Assembly: GCF_044326205.1 (NCBI RefSeq)
Contig: NZ_JBIRCY010000038.1
Coordinates: forward strand, 1 to 64,000
From: Kumtagia sp044326205
GTDB taxonomy: Bacteria; Pseudomonadota; Alphaproteobacteria; Rhizobiales; Rhizobiaceae
Direction of reading: 5' to 3'
DNA length: 64,000 bases
Part shown: positions 24,720 to 32,215 of the stretch, piece by piece
How positions within the stretch are numbered: position 1 is the first letter of the stretch
How the letters are laid out: each line of letters begins with the position of its first letter
Position numbers and translations under genes: made by a program
Notes under the pieces: generated by a model
What the model was told of the DNA's origin: nothing
The model's database searches: none
The model's input: the letters and a program-made list of their open reading frames with translations, nothing else

Positions 24720-25613
24720 TCAGGCGACTCCTTTGCCGCCGGTCACACCGTAGACCTCCCCATTGATGAAGCTCGCCTCCGCCGAAGCGAGCAGCACAAA
24801 AACCGGCGCCAGTTCCACCGGTTGGCCTGGCCGGCCGAAGTCGCTGTCCTGTCCGAACTTTTTGACCTTTTCGTCCGGCTGCCCGCCGCTCGGCTGTAGC
24901 GCCGTCCAGACCGGGCCGGGCGCGACGACGTTGGCGCGGATACCCCGCTCGATAAGCTGCTTCGCGAGCGCCTTGGTGTAAGCGACGATGCCGGCCTTCG
25001 TCGTAGCATAGTCAAGCAGGATCGGTGAAGGCTGATAGGCCTGGATGGAAGCTGTGGTGATCACCGAACCGCCGGCCGGCATATGAGGGACAGCCGCCTG
25101 GGCGATCCAATGGAGCGCGTAGAGATTGGTCTTCATCGTCTTGTCGAAGTCGTCGGTCGACAGATCCTCGATCTTCTCCCGGTACTGCTGTCGGCCGGCA
25201 TTGATGACCAGGATATCGAGACCGCCCAGGCCGGTGACGGTCTTTTCCACCAGCTCCCGGCACCACGCCTCATCCTTGATGTCGCCCGGCAGTGCGATGG
25301 ATGTACGCCCTTCCTTCTCGATGACAGCGATGACTTCCTTGGCGTCCGCCTCTTCCTCCGGCAGGTAGGATATCGCGACATCCGCGCCTTCGCGGGCAAA
25401 AGCGATCGCCGCCGCGCGCCCTTTTCCCGAATCCCCACCGGTCACCAGCGCCTTGCGCCCCTGCAGCCGGCCGGAACCACGATAGCTCTCCTCGCCATGG
25501 TCGGGGACGGGGTCCATTTTTCGGGCAAGGCCCGGCATGGGTTGTGGTTGCTCGGGAAACGGCGGCGCCGGATATTGCTTGCGAGGATCCTGAAGCGGCG
25601 GGCAATCGGTCAT
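24720..25613 (-). CDS. Stress-type SDR oxidoreductase (YhdF/YghA-like)
   Basis: A 297-residue SDR with the long proline-rich N-terminal extension (QYPAPPFPEQPQPMPG) typical of the general-stress SDR group. Catalytic residues are visible as TASIQAY and YATTK, and the NAG motif as INAGRQQ. The cofactor motif reads TGGDSGKGRA: the position that is almost always Ile in this family is Lys here, next to the pyrophosphate-binding turn. This may reduce activity or be a sequence change peculiar to this strain. It is divergent from the second DUF892 gene, with two good stress promoters between them. Confidence 0.82.
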   Translation of the reverse strand: MTDCPPLQDPRKQYPAPPFPEQPQPMPGLARKMDPVPDHGEESYRGSGRLQGRKALVTGGDSGKGRAAAIAFAREGADVAISYLPEEEADAKEVIAVIEKEGRTSIALPGDIKDEAWCRELVEKTVTGLGGLDILVINAGRQQYREKIEDLSTDDFDKTMKTNLYALHWIAQAAVPHMPAGGSVITTASIQAYQPSPILLDYATTKAGIVAYTKALAKQLIERGIRANVVAPGPVWTALQPSGGQPDEKVKKFGQDSDFGRPGQPVELAPVFVLLASAEASFINGEVYGVTGGKGVA

Positions 25614-25666
25614 GACGATATTCCATTAATTTGGGAGATTGGCCGGACATTTGTCCGACACGTCGC

Positions 25667-25691
25667 AACGACGGACGAAGGCAATCGTTCC
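25667..25691 (-). promoter_or_regulatory. General-stress promoter of the SDR gene
   Basis: On the minus strand GGAAC (25691-25687) is followed after exactly 16 bases by CGTT (25670-25667), the full EcfG consensus. It lies about 54 bp upstream of the SDR start. Confidence 0.7.
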
Positions 25692-25716
25692 TGCGACGCG
25701 CCCGCGGTTAGTGGCC

Positions 25717-25741
25717 GGAACGGGCGCTCGCGCCGCGCGTT
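25717..25741 (+). promoter_or_regulatory. General-stress promoter of the second DUF892 gene
   Basis: GGAAC (25717-25721) is followed after 16 bases by CGTT (25738-25741), a full consensus match 40 bp upstream of the GTG start. Its -35 is only 25 bp from that of the divergent SDR promoter. Confidence 0.7.
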
Positions 25742-25781
25742 CTCAACAAACCCTGTCCAAATCCAAATCCAGGAGCGCGCC

Positions 25782-26288
25782 GTGGGTCTGTTTACGAAAG
25801 ACATCAAGACGATGGACGATCTGTTCCTGCACGTACTGCAGGACATCTACTATGCCGAAAAGCAGATCCTGAAGGCGCTGCCCGACATGGTCGAAAAGGC
25901 GACGAACCGCGACCTGACGGCTGCCTTCAAGGCGCACCTAGCCGAAACGGAAAAACATGTTCAGCGGCTTGAACAAGCCTTCGAGCTTATCGGCGAAAAG
26001 CCAGAGGGAACAACCTGCCCAGCGATCGACGGCATTATCAAGGAAGCGAACGATATCGCCGGCGAGGTGGCCGAGAAAAAGGTGCTCGACGCAGCTCTGA
26101 TCGCCGCTGCGCAGGCCGTCGAACACTACGAGATCACACGCTACGGAACGTTGATCGCTTGGGCGGAGGAGAGTGGCAACGAGGCTGTCGCCACGCTCTT
26201 GACCACGACGCTCAACGAGGAAAAGGCGGCCGACAAGAAGCTGACCGCGATCGCCGACCGGAAAGTCAACGAAAAGGCGTCGAGTTGA
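25782..26288 (+). CDS. DUF892 ferritin-like protein (YciE/YciF family), second copy
   Basis: About 168 residues from GTG 25782, with AGGAG upstream. It parallels the protein at 4282-4779 throughout: IKTMDDLFLHVLQDIYYAEK, CPAIDGIIKEAND and EHYEITRYGTLIAWAEE. Glu and His residues of the last motif would be the metal ligands in a ferritin-like bundle. The frame is open far upstream, but that stretch is antisense to the SDR gene and is not part of the protein. The flavoprotein gene starts 26 bp downstream and is probably cotranscribed. Confidence 0.87.
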   Translation: MGLFTKDIKTMDDLFLHVLQDIYYAEKQILKALPDMVEKATNRDLTAAFKAHLAETEKHVQRLEQAFELIGEKPEGTTCPAIDGIIKEANDIAGEVAEKKVLDAALIAAAQAVEHYEITRYGTLIAWAEESGNEAVATLLTTTLNEEKAADKKLTAIADRKVNEKASS

Positions 26289-26314
26289 CTGGCCGCCGTC
26301 CAGAGGTCCTCGGC

Positions 26315-27847
26315 ATGAACGCGCGCGGTGAACAGACCCGATCGCTCTGGATGAACGTCGAGGTCTATCCCCGCGCGCCGAAATTCTCGGGAAAGAAGAG
26401 CTGCGATACCGTGATCATCGGCTCCGGTATCGCCGGGCTGTCGGTCGCCTACGAACTCGCCAGCATCGGACAGAAAGTGATCGTCATCGACCGCGGGCCG
26501 ATTGCCGGCGGCATGACTTCGCGAACGACAGCACACCTGGCGCCAATTTGCGATGACGGCCTGAGTACGCTCATCAATCTGCGCGGCGAAGAAACCGCGC
26601 GGCTCTTCCAGGAAAGCCAGGAGGCGGCCGTCGCGCGCATCGAGGAGAACGTCGCTCAGCTTGGCATTGACTGCAAGTTCCGCCGTCTGGACGCCTTCCT
26701 GTTCCCCGCGATGGGCGTCGAGCCAAAGGAAGCCCGCGATCAGCGCCAGCAGGAATTCGATGCGGCACGCAAGGTCGGGGCGGCTGCCGAACTCGTGACC
26801 GGAGTGCCGCTCAAAGGATTCGAGAATGCGCCCGTCCTGCGTTATCCCAACCAGGCCACCTTCCATCCACTGCGATATCTTCGCGGTCTAGCCTCAGCCA
26901 TCCTTGACAAAGGCGGCCGCATCTTCGCCAACAGCCCCGTGCTCTCCGTCGAGGAATTGCCTGAGGGCGGCGTGCGCGTTTCCACCGAGAGTGGCGGCGT
27001 GATCGAAGCAGCGTCGGCGGTCGTGGCGACGAATTCCCAGATCAACGATCGTTTCCAACTCCACACCAAAATGTCGCCTTATCGCACCTATGCGATGGCC
27101 TTCACTCTGCCGCGCGGCACCCTGCCCGACGCGCTGTTCTGGGACACCGGCGATCCCTATCACTACGTCCGAATGAACCTTGGGCCGGGATCGGTCGACT
27201 ATCTGATCGCTGGTGGCGCCGACCACAAATCCGGCGAGGCCGACGACGGCGACATCCGTTTCGAGGCGATTGAAGCCTGGATACGCGCGCTCGTGCCGAG
27301 CTTGGGCAAGGAGGTCACGCGCTGGTCCGGGCAGGTCCTGGACACGATCGATTACTGCGCCTTCATCGGTCTCAATGCCGGCAGCCAGTCCGTCTATGTT
27401 GTCACCGGTGACTCCGGCCAGGGCATGACGCATGGCGCCCTCGCTGGTCTGATTCTGAAGGATCTGATTACGGGTAAGGACAACCCCTGGGCGGCGGTCT
27501 ATAAGCCGTCGCGCAAGACGCCCTCGGGCGTGGCCAACTACGTTCGAGAAAATCTGTCCGTGGTCACAAATCTCGCCGGATATTTGATGCCGGGCGAGCT
27601 GAAGTCCGTGGGCGAGCTCCGGCTTGGGCAAGGCGCGATCTTTCGCGACGGCCTGCGAAAAATCGCCGCTTGTCGCGATCTCGACGGAAAACTCCATCAG
27701 CACTCCGCCACCTGCACGCACTCTGGATGCGAAGTCGCCTGGAATTCTACCGAGCAATGCTGGGACTGCTCATGCCATGGCTCGCATTTTGCTCCCGATG
27801 GCACGGTCTTGAACGGGCCGGCAGTCTCTCCTTTGATGGCAGCTTGA
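26315..27847 (+). CDS. FAD-dependent oxidoreductase with C-terminal Rieske [2Fe-2S] domain
   Basis: About 510 residues from ATG 26315. The N-terminal DAO-type FAD motif is TVIIGSGIAGLSVAYELA, and the segment GDSGQGMTHGALAG closes the flavin domain. Residues from about 430 form a Rieske domain whose ligands are CTH and CSCHG. Such proteins transfer electrons from an amine or small organic donor; the substrate is unknown. The tail ends 15 residues after the second ligand pair at AVSPLMAA, somewhat earlier than many relatives. It follows the DUF892 gene and may share its stress promoter. Confidence 0.85.
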   Translation: MNARGEQTRSLWMNVEVYPRAPKFSGKKSCDTVIIGSGIAGLSVAYELASIGQKVIVIDRGPIAGGMTSRTTAHLAPICDDGLSTLINLRGEETARLFQESQEAAVARIEENVAQLGIDCKFRRLDAFLFPAMGVEPKEARDQRQQEFDAARKVGAAAELVTGVPLKGFENAPVLRYPNQATFHPLRYLRGLASAILDKGGRIFANSPVLSVEELPEGGVRVSTESGGVIEAASAVVATNSQINDRFQLHTKMSPYRTYAMAFTLPRGTLPDALFWDTGDPYHYVRMNLGPGSVDYLIAGGADHKSGEADDGDIRFEAIEAWIRALVPSLGKEVTRWSGQVLDTIDYCAFIGLNAGSQSVYVVTGDSGQGMTHGALAGLILKDLITGKDNPWAAVYKPSRKTPSGVANYVRENLSVVTNLAGYLMPGELKSVGELRLGQGAIFRDGLRKIAACRDLDGKLHQHSATCTHSGCEVAWNSTEQCWDCSCHGSHFAPDGTVLNGPAVSPLMAA

Positions 27848-27927
27848 TCGGCAAAGACACGGAACGGGCCGAGCACCCTCCTTAATGTTGGCAGGCAACC
27901 TCGTCGATCTCCGCACCTTCCAGAGTC

Positions 27928-27952
27928 GGAACGGTTCGCCAGCCTGTGAATT
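27928..27952 (+). promoter_or_regulatory. Candidate general-stress promoter of the PRC-barrel gene
   Basis: GGAAC (27928-27932) is followed after 18 bases by TT (27951-27952), 30 bp before ATG 27983. The -10 reads AATT, so the match is partial. Confidence 0.4.
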
Positions 27953-27982
27953 TATCTCCGAACTCAAACGGAGAGCCCTGCC

Positions 27983-28279
27983 ATGGATCACAGCAATCAT
28001 GTTCGTCTGAGCGAAGCGGAATTGAATCCAGCCAACCTTGAAGGGGCCACGATCTACGGGCCAGACGACGAGAATCTCGGCTCCGTGTCTCACGTTCACG
28101 GCGCTGGCGGAACGGCGCAGGTCGTCATCGATGTCGGCGGCTTTCTCGGAATAGGCGCCAAGCCCGTCGCTGTGCCAGCCAGCGAACTCGATTTCATGCG
28201 CGACGAGGACGGCGACATTCACGCCGTGACTTCCTGGACAAAAGACCAGTTGAAGGACATGCCGGAGCACAGAGATTGA
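27983..28279 (+). CDS. PRC-barrel domain protein
   Basis: A 98-residue protein that is essentially one PRC-barrel: LEGATIYGPDDENLGSVSHV, VVIDVGGFLGIGAKPVAV and a closing helix. Free-standing PRC-barrel proteins are common in rhizobial stress regions; their partners are unknown, though the fold binds other proteins in photosynthetic reaction centres and RimM. A GGAGAG ribosome binding site precedes ATG 27983. A candidate stress promoter lies 30 bp upstream. Confidence 0.8.
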   Translation: MDHSNHVRLSEAELNPANLEGATIYGPDDENLGSVSHVHGAGGTAQVVIDVGGFLGIGAKPVAVPASELDFMRDEDGDIHAVTSWTKDQLKDMPEHRD

Positions 28280-28325
28280 CACCGGGTTTCGTCTTTCACA
28301 CCTCTCTCGGACCGAGGTGCTTGTG

Positions 28326-28709
28326 ATGTCCGGAGAGGTCAAACGGACCGGTGGGTGTTTATGTGGGGCAGTACGCTACACTCTGAGCGGTGAGCCGCTT
28401 CGTTCCGGCATCTGCCATTGCCTGGATTGCCGCAAGGCCAGCGGCAGCCATTTTACCCCTTTCGGGGTGTGGCCAGCTTCAGCGTTTGAATGTTCCGGCG
28501 AGATGAAAGTCTTTGCCGAGCGCAGTTTTTGCCCCGCCTGCGGTGCTCGTATCGCGTGGCTTCGCGATGACGAGGCAGAGATCATGCTTGGATCTCTCGA
28601 CGACGCGCCGACCGCAATCATCCCGGATTACGAGCTTTGGGTCGGCCGGCGTGAGGTCTGGATGCATCCGCTTCCGTGGGCCGAGCAGTTCGAGCATGAT
28701 CGAAATTGA
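28326..28709 (+). CDS. GFA-family (glutathione-dependent formaldehyde-activating enzyme-like) zinc protein
   Basis: About 127 residues from ATG 28326; GTG 28317 is an alternative. Zinc ligands appear as GGCLCG, ICHCLDCRK and FCPACGARI, with HFTPFGVWPAS between, all typical of GFA/CENP-V domains. The founding member was proposed to speed formation of S-hydroxymethylglutathione, but most family members have no proven reaction. It stands alone between the PRC-barrel gene and the cupin-ligase unit. Confidence 0.8.
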   Translation: MSGEVKRTGGCLCGAVRYTLSGEPLRSGICHCLDCRKASGSHFTPFGVWPASAFECSGEMKVFAERSFCPACGARIAWLRDDEAEIMLGSLDDAPTAIIPDYELWVGRREVWMHPLPWAEQFEHDRN

Positions 28710-28798
28710 CCCAATAACATGATGTAGCTCCGTAGACCCGGAACTCGCTCAATCATTCCCGTAACTTGACCGAGCGCCGCGGTGCGGCCCTTCATCAC

Positions 28799-28823
28799 GG
28801 AACTGCTGTGCAGAGGCCGCGTT
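28799..28823 (+). promoter_or_regulatory. General-stress promoter of the cupin-ligase operon
   Basis: GGAAC (28799-28803) is followed after exactly 16 bases by CGTT (28820-28823), the full EcfG consensus, 33 bp before ATG 28857. It would make both the cupin and DNA ligase genes stress-induced. Confidence 0.65.
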
Positions 28824-28856
28824 TGCATCTGCGATGCGAGGCGTGGGAAAGTACAC

Positions 28857-29480
28857 ATGCCTATTCTCGAAAATGGAAAGAAACTCGTCGAGAAGGTGAC
28901 CGGCTGGCAGAGGCCGTCGCAGAACGATCTGGAACGCCTCCGCCGCCCGCGCAAAGCCCATACATTTTATTTCAAGGACGATGGCATTGTTCCCAATCAC
29001 CCATACTGGCCGCTGATCGTCTATCGAAGCGCCGCCGCTTTGCCGCCAGAGTTTGATCCTGCCGCCATCTTCGAAGATCTCTTCCAGCGCAATGATTGGA
29101 CGAGTTCCTGGCGGAACGGGATTTACGACTACGTTCACTACCACTCGCGCATCCATGAGGTGCTCGGCATCGCTAGCGGATCGGCCAAGGTACAATTCGG
29201 CGGCAAGCGCGGTCATACACTGACAATAAAGGCTGGGGACGTTGCTGTGCTGCCTGCCGGTACCGGGCATCAGTGTCTTGGCGCAAGCGAGGATTTTCTG
29301 GTCGTCGGCGCCTATCCACCGGATGGGAGCTACGACGAATGCACCAGCGGCGAGGATCATACCGGCGCGGCTCAGGACATTCCCAGCGTTGCCAAGCCCC
29401 GAAAGGATCCGGTCTATGGCGGTGGGGGACCATTACTCGAACTGTGGACCGGCTCACGCCGTGCGCGGACCATGCGATGA
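28857..29480 (+). CDS. YjlB-type cupin protein
   Basis: About 207 residues from ATG 28857. A single cupin domain carries the metal site HYHSRIHEVLGIASG and the second motif AGDVAVLPAGTGHQCLG. The N-terminal part HTFYFKDDGIVPNHPYWPLI matches the YjlB group, which has no established reaction. The stop overlaps the start of the DNA ligase gene (ATGA at 29477), so the two are translationally coupled. An in-frame ATG at 28782 lies upstream of the promoter and is rejected as the start. Confidence 0.82.
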   Translation: MPILENGKKLVEKVTGWQRPSQNDLERLRRPRKAHTFYFKDDGIVPNHPYWPLIVYRSAAALPPEFDPAAIFEDLFQRNDWTSSWRNGIYDYVHYHSRIHEVLGIASGSAKVQFGGKRGHTLTIKAGDVAVLPAGTGHQCLGASEDFLVVGAYPPDGSYDECTSGEDHTGAAQDIPSVAKPRKDPVYGGGGPLLELWTGSRRARTMR

Positions 29481-30481
29481 GTGCTGCGGCCAAATTCCTT
29501 CTGTCAGTCGACACGGCGCCCATGGAGGCGAAACTCGCGACTACCATCCCCGTTGAAACAGGCGTCTGGCAATATGAGCCGAAGTGGGATGGCTTTCGTT
29601 GCCTGGCCTTCAAAGCCGAAGATGCAGTGGACATTCGCGCCAAGTCCGGAAAGCCGCTGGCGCGGTATTTTCCCGAGCTTGTCGAGCGCCTGCTCAGGAT
29701 GTCGTTGCGGCAGTTCGTCGTCGATGGCGAGATCCTGATGGAGCGTTCCGGCGAATACTCCTTCGATGCTTTGCAAATGCGCTTGCACCCTGCTGAAAGC
29801 CGCATCCGCAGGCTGTCAGCGGAAACGCCCGCCAAGCTGATGTTGTTCGACATGCTGGCCGACACCGACGGGAAAACTCTGCTCGACCGGCCGCTCGCCG
29901 CGCGACGTTCCGCCCTGGAGGCGTTCGTCAAATCATCGGACGCCGCAGGTATCGAGCTCTCTCCCGCCACGGTGGACGCCAAGCAGGCAAAGAAATGGCT
30001 GAAGAGCGCGGGCGGCAGGACAGATGGCATCGTCGCGAAGCGTCTGGACGATCCCTACCTGCCCGGTGAGCGTGCCATGGTAAAGATCAAGCCGATGCGG
30101 ACCGCCGACTGCGTGGTCGGCGGATTCCGCTATCTTGCTGACAGGCAGCAGGTTGGGTCATTGCTGCTTGGCCTCTATGACCCGGAGGGCAGGCTCGACC
30201 ATGTCGGCTTCACCTCCACGATCTCCAACGCCGCCCGTCCGGAATTGACGCGCCGTCTGGAAGGACTTCGAGAATCTCCCGGTTTCACCGGCAATGCACC
30301 CGGAGGACCGAGCCGCTGGAGCACGGAACGAAGTGCTGCCTGGGAACCGCTTCGACCTGAACTGGTCGTTGAAGTGCGCTTTGACCATGTGACGAACAAC
30401 CGGTTCCGGCACGGCACGAAACTGTTGCGATGGCGACCGGATAAGACTCCTCGCCAATGCACGTTTGATCAATTGAGGTAG
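29477..30481 (+). CDS. ATP-dependent DNA ligase (LigC/LigD ligase-domain type)
   Basis: A 334-residue stand-alone ligase. The adenylated lysine is in EPKWDGFR, followed by VVDGEIL and the second nucleotidyltransferase motifs up to VKIKPMRTADCVVGGFRY. The OB-fold domain spans the last 100 residues and ends WRPDKTPRQC. There is no polymerase or phosphoesterase domain, so it resembles LigC rather than full LigD. Such ligases seal nicks or breaks in stationary-phase repair, sometimes with Ku, but no ku gene is in this window. Coupling to the stress-promoter-driven cupin gene points to expression in stressed cells. Confidence 0.88.
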   Translation: MSAAAKFLLSVDTAPMEAKLATTIPVETGVWQYEPKWDGFRCLAFKAEDAVDIRAKSGKPLARYFPELVERLLRMSLRQFVVDGEILMERSGEYSFDALQMRLHPAESRIRRLSAETPAKLMLFDMLADTDGKTLLDRPLAARRSALEAFVKSSDAAGIELSPATVDAKQAKKWLKSAGGRTDGIVAKRLDDPYLPGERAMVKIKPMRTADCVVGGFRYLADRQQVGSLLLGLYDPEGRLDHVGFTSTISNAARPELTRRLEGLRESPGFTGNAPGGPSRWSTERSAAWEPLRPELVVEVRFDHVTNNRFRHGTKLLRWRPDKTPRQCTFDQLR

Positions 30482-30537
30482 AGGTGCTGGCCCGGAGCCA
30501 TATGGCCGCTTCCGCCGTTGAGGGTTGGAGGTCTGCC

Positions 30538-31464
30538 ATGAACGAAACTGCCGTCATAAAGCGAAAAATCGGACCCGAGGAACGCCGGGAAAGGCGGAGA
30601 CTGCGACGAGAGAAGCAGCGCGCGGCTAACATCGGACGGGCTGAAAAGATGCACCTGGCCCGGCTGGCGGCGACGTCTCCGGAAGGCCAGTCTACCGCTT
30701 TGGCGGCATCGGCCTTTGTCGGCTGTTCCGGCTGGTTCTATTGGAAATGGCGCGGACCGTTTTACCCAGAAGAGCTTCCAACAAGCGAATGGTTCGGCCA
30801 CTACGCCGCGCGCTTCGACACCGTTGAAATCAACGCATCGTTCTATTCGTGGCCGACCGTCGCGAATGTGAAAGGTTGGCTGCGCCAAGCTGGATCGCAA
30901 ACATTCATATACACGGTCAAGGTTTGTGAACTGATTACCCACGTCCAGAAGTTCGAAGACACCCAGGCCCTTGTGAACGACTTTGGACTGATCGCCGACA
31001 TTCTCGGTGAGCGGATGGGCTGCTTCCTCTTCCAACTGCCGCCCAGCTATCACTTCACCGAGGCCCGGCTAGGCGCCATTCTGAGTCAGCTTGACCATAG
31101 TCGACGCAACGTGGTGGAGTTTCGCCATGCCAGTTGGTGGAACGACACCGTTTATGCCGCCTTCCGCGGGACGGGCACGATATTCTGCTCTTGCAGCGGG
31201 CCTCGACTTTCGGACGCGCTGGTCCGCACCGCCGATGATGTCTACGTGCGGCTGCACGGTCCGCAGCGCTGGTACCGCCATGACTATTCCGACAGCGAAC
31301 TGGCTGAGTGGGCCGATAAGATTCGCGCTAGTGGTGCGCGCAGAGCCTGGGTCTATTTCAACAATGACTATGAAGGATTTGCCCCAAGGAATGCGCTGAT
31401 GATGCGCGGCTTGCTGGAGGAAGCGGGGTTCAACCGCCCAAAATCGCTGGTTCGTTTCCGATGA
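30538..31464 (+). CDS. DUF72 family protein (YecE-like)
   Basis: About 308 residues from ATG 30538, which has GGAGG 8 bp upstream. The DUF72 TIM-barrel begins at FVGCSGWFYWKWRGPFYP; VEINASFYSWP, CFLFQLPPSYHF, VVEFRHASWW and VYVRLHGP are family landmarks. An unusual basic, Arg-rich N-terminal tail of about 60 residues (EERRERRRLRREKQRA) precedes the barrel and could bind nucleic acid. Function of the family is unknown. It follows the ligase gene closely and overlaps the next frame at ATGA. Confidence 0.8.
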   Translation: MNETAVIKRKIGPEERRERRRLRREKQRAANIGRAEKMHLARLAATSPEGQSTALAASAFVGCSGWFYWKWRGPFYPEELPTSEWFGHYAARFDTVEINASFYSWPTVANVKGWLRQAGSQTFIYTVKVCELITHVQKFEDTQALVNDFGLIADILGERMGCFLFQLPPSYHFTEARLGAILSQLDHSRRNVVEFRHASWWNDTVYAAFRGTGTIFCSCSGPRLSDALVRTADDVYVRLHGPQRWYRHDYSDSELAEWADKIRASGARRAWVYFNNDYEGFAPRNALMMRGLLEEAGFNRPKSLVRFR

Positions 31465-31631
31465 GCATGCGGACTAGGACAACGTCTCATTTCCTAACTG
31501 CGAGCTGGCCGCTGCCGGCGTCAGCCACACTGGGCTCCTCGGTTCGAACCAAGCGCGTCGAGCGCGAGATTCGGACCCGGTTGCCTTTGGCAGCGCGAAA
31601 ATGCGTTGTGGTCGAGGCCGGGAACGTAGCG

Positions 31632-32099
31632 ATGCAAATGGAGGAGCATGAGCGCGATCAGTTCGAGGCGGCCTCGGCGAAAATCGATCAGGTGCTTGAG
31701 CGGGTCGAGGCGCTACCCGTCCTTCCCCGCGAGGCGGAGGACATCCTTTCCATTTCTTCTCGGGAGCGACGGAGATGGCTGAGGGATGGCCGGCTCAAGA
31801 GTATCGGGACGCGGACAGTCAAGATGCGAGGCCGGGCCAGGAAGGTTACCTTCCACATTTTCGATCCTCGCGAAGTCGAAGATGCGCTTGATCGCGACCT
31901 CCCGACCCTGTGGCGAGAGGAGGACGCGCTAGAGGTCGCCGAGAACAGACGGCGGGGCGCGGGCAAGGCGGCGCGGACGCGTTCAAGCGGGGCCCCGCAA
32001 GTCGTTCCTGTGGGGACGAAGAGGGGGCACAATGAAACAGGAAACGGTCTGAACGGATGGGACGCCTTCGATAAGGATGGGTTGTTGCGCGATCCTTAG
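31632..32099 (+). CDS. Hypothetical protein with a possible DNA-binding segment
   Basis: About 155 residues if started at ATG 31632; the frame opens at 31461, overlapping the DUF72 stop, but those first 57 residues are low-complexity and look non-coding. The central part (ILSISSRERRRWLRDGRLKS then KVTFHIFDPREVEDAL) resembles the excisionase-like or MerR-like wing-helix that recognises DNA, with charged helices on either side. No family is recognised. It closes the ligase-DUF72 run before the convergent htpG gene. Confidence 0.55.
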   Translation: MQMEEHERDQFEAASAKIDQVLERVEALPVLPREAEDILSISSRERRRWLRDGRLKSIGTRTVKMRGRARKVTFHIFDPREVEDALDRDLPTLWREEDALEVAENRRRGAGKAARTRSSGAPQVVPVGTKRGHNETGNGLNGWDAFDKDGLLRDP

Positions 32100-32215
32100 C
32101 GGCCCGTCTTCAATGGCTATTTGTATGGGACAGGGAGGAATAGCGACGCGCAGCGCGCTCTCGTGTTAGCGCGCAGCGATCCATCGCGACTCGCTGCTTA
32201 GCCAACCTGCCTCGA

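Noticed and set aside
25083..25781. Long N-terminal extension of the second DUF892 protein
   Set aside because: This stretch is antisense to the SDR gene and covers both stress promoters. A GTG with AGGAG at 25782 begins the conserved domain.
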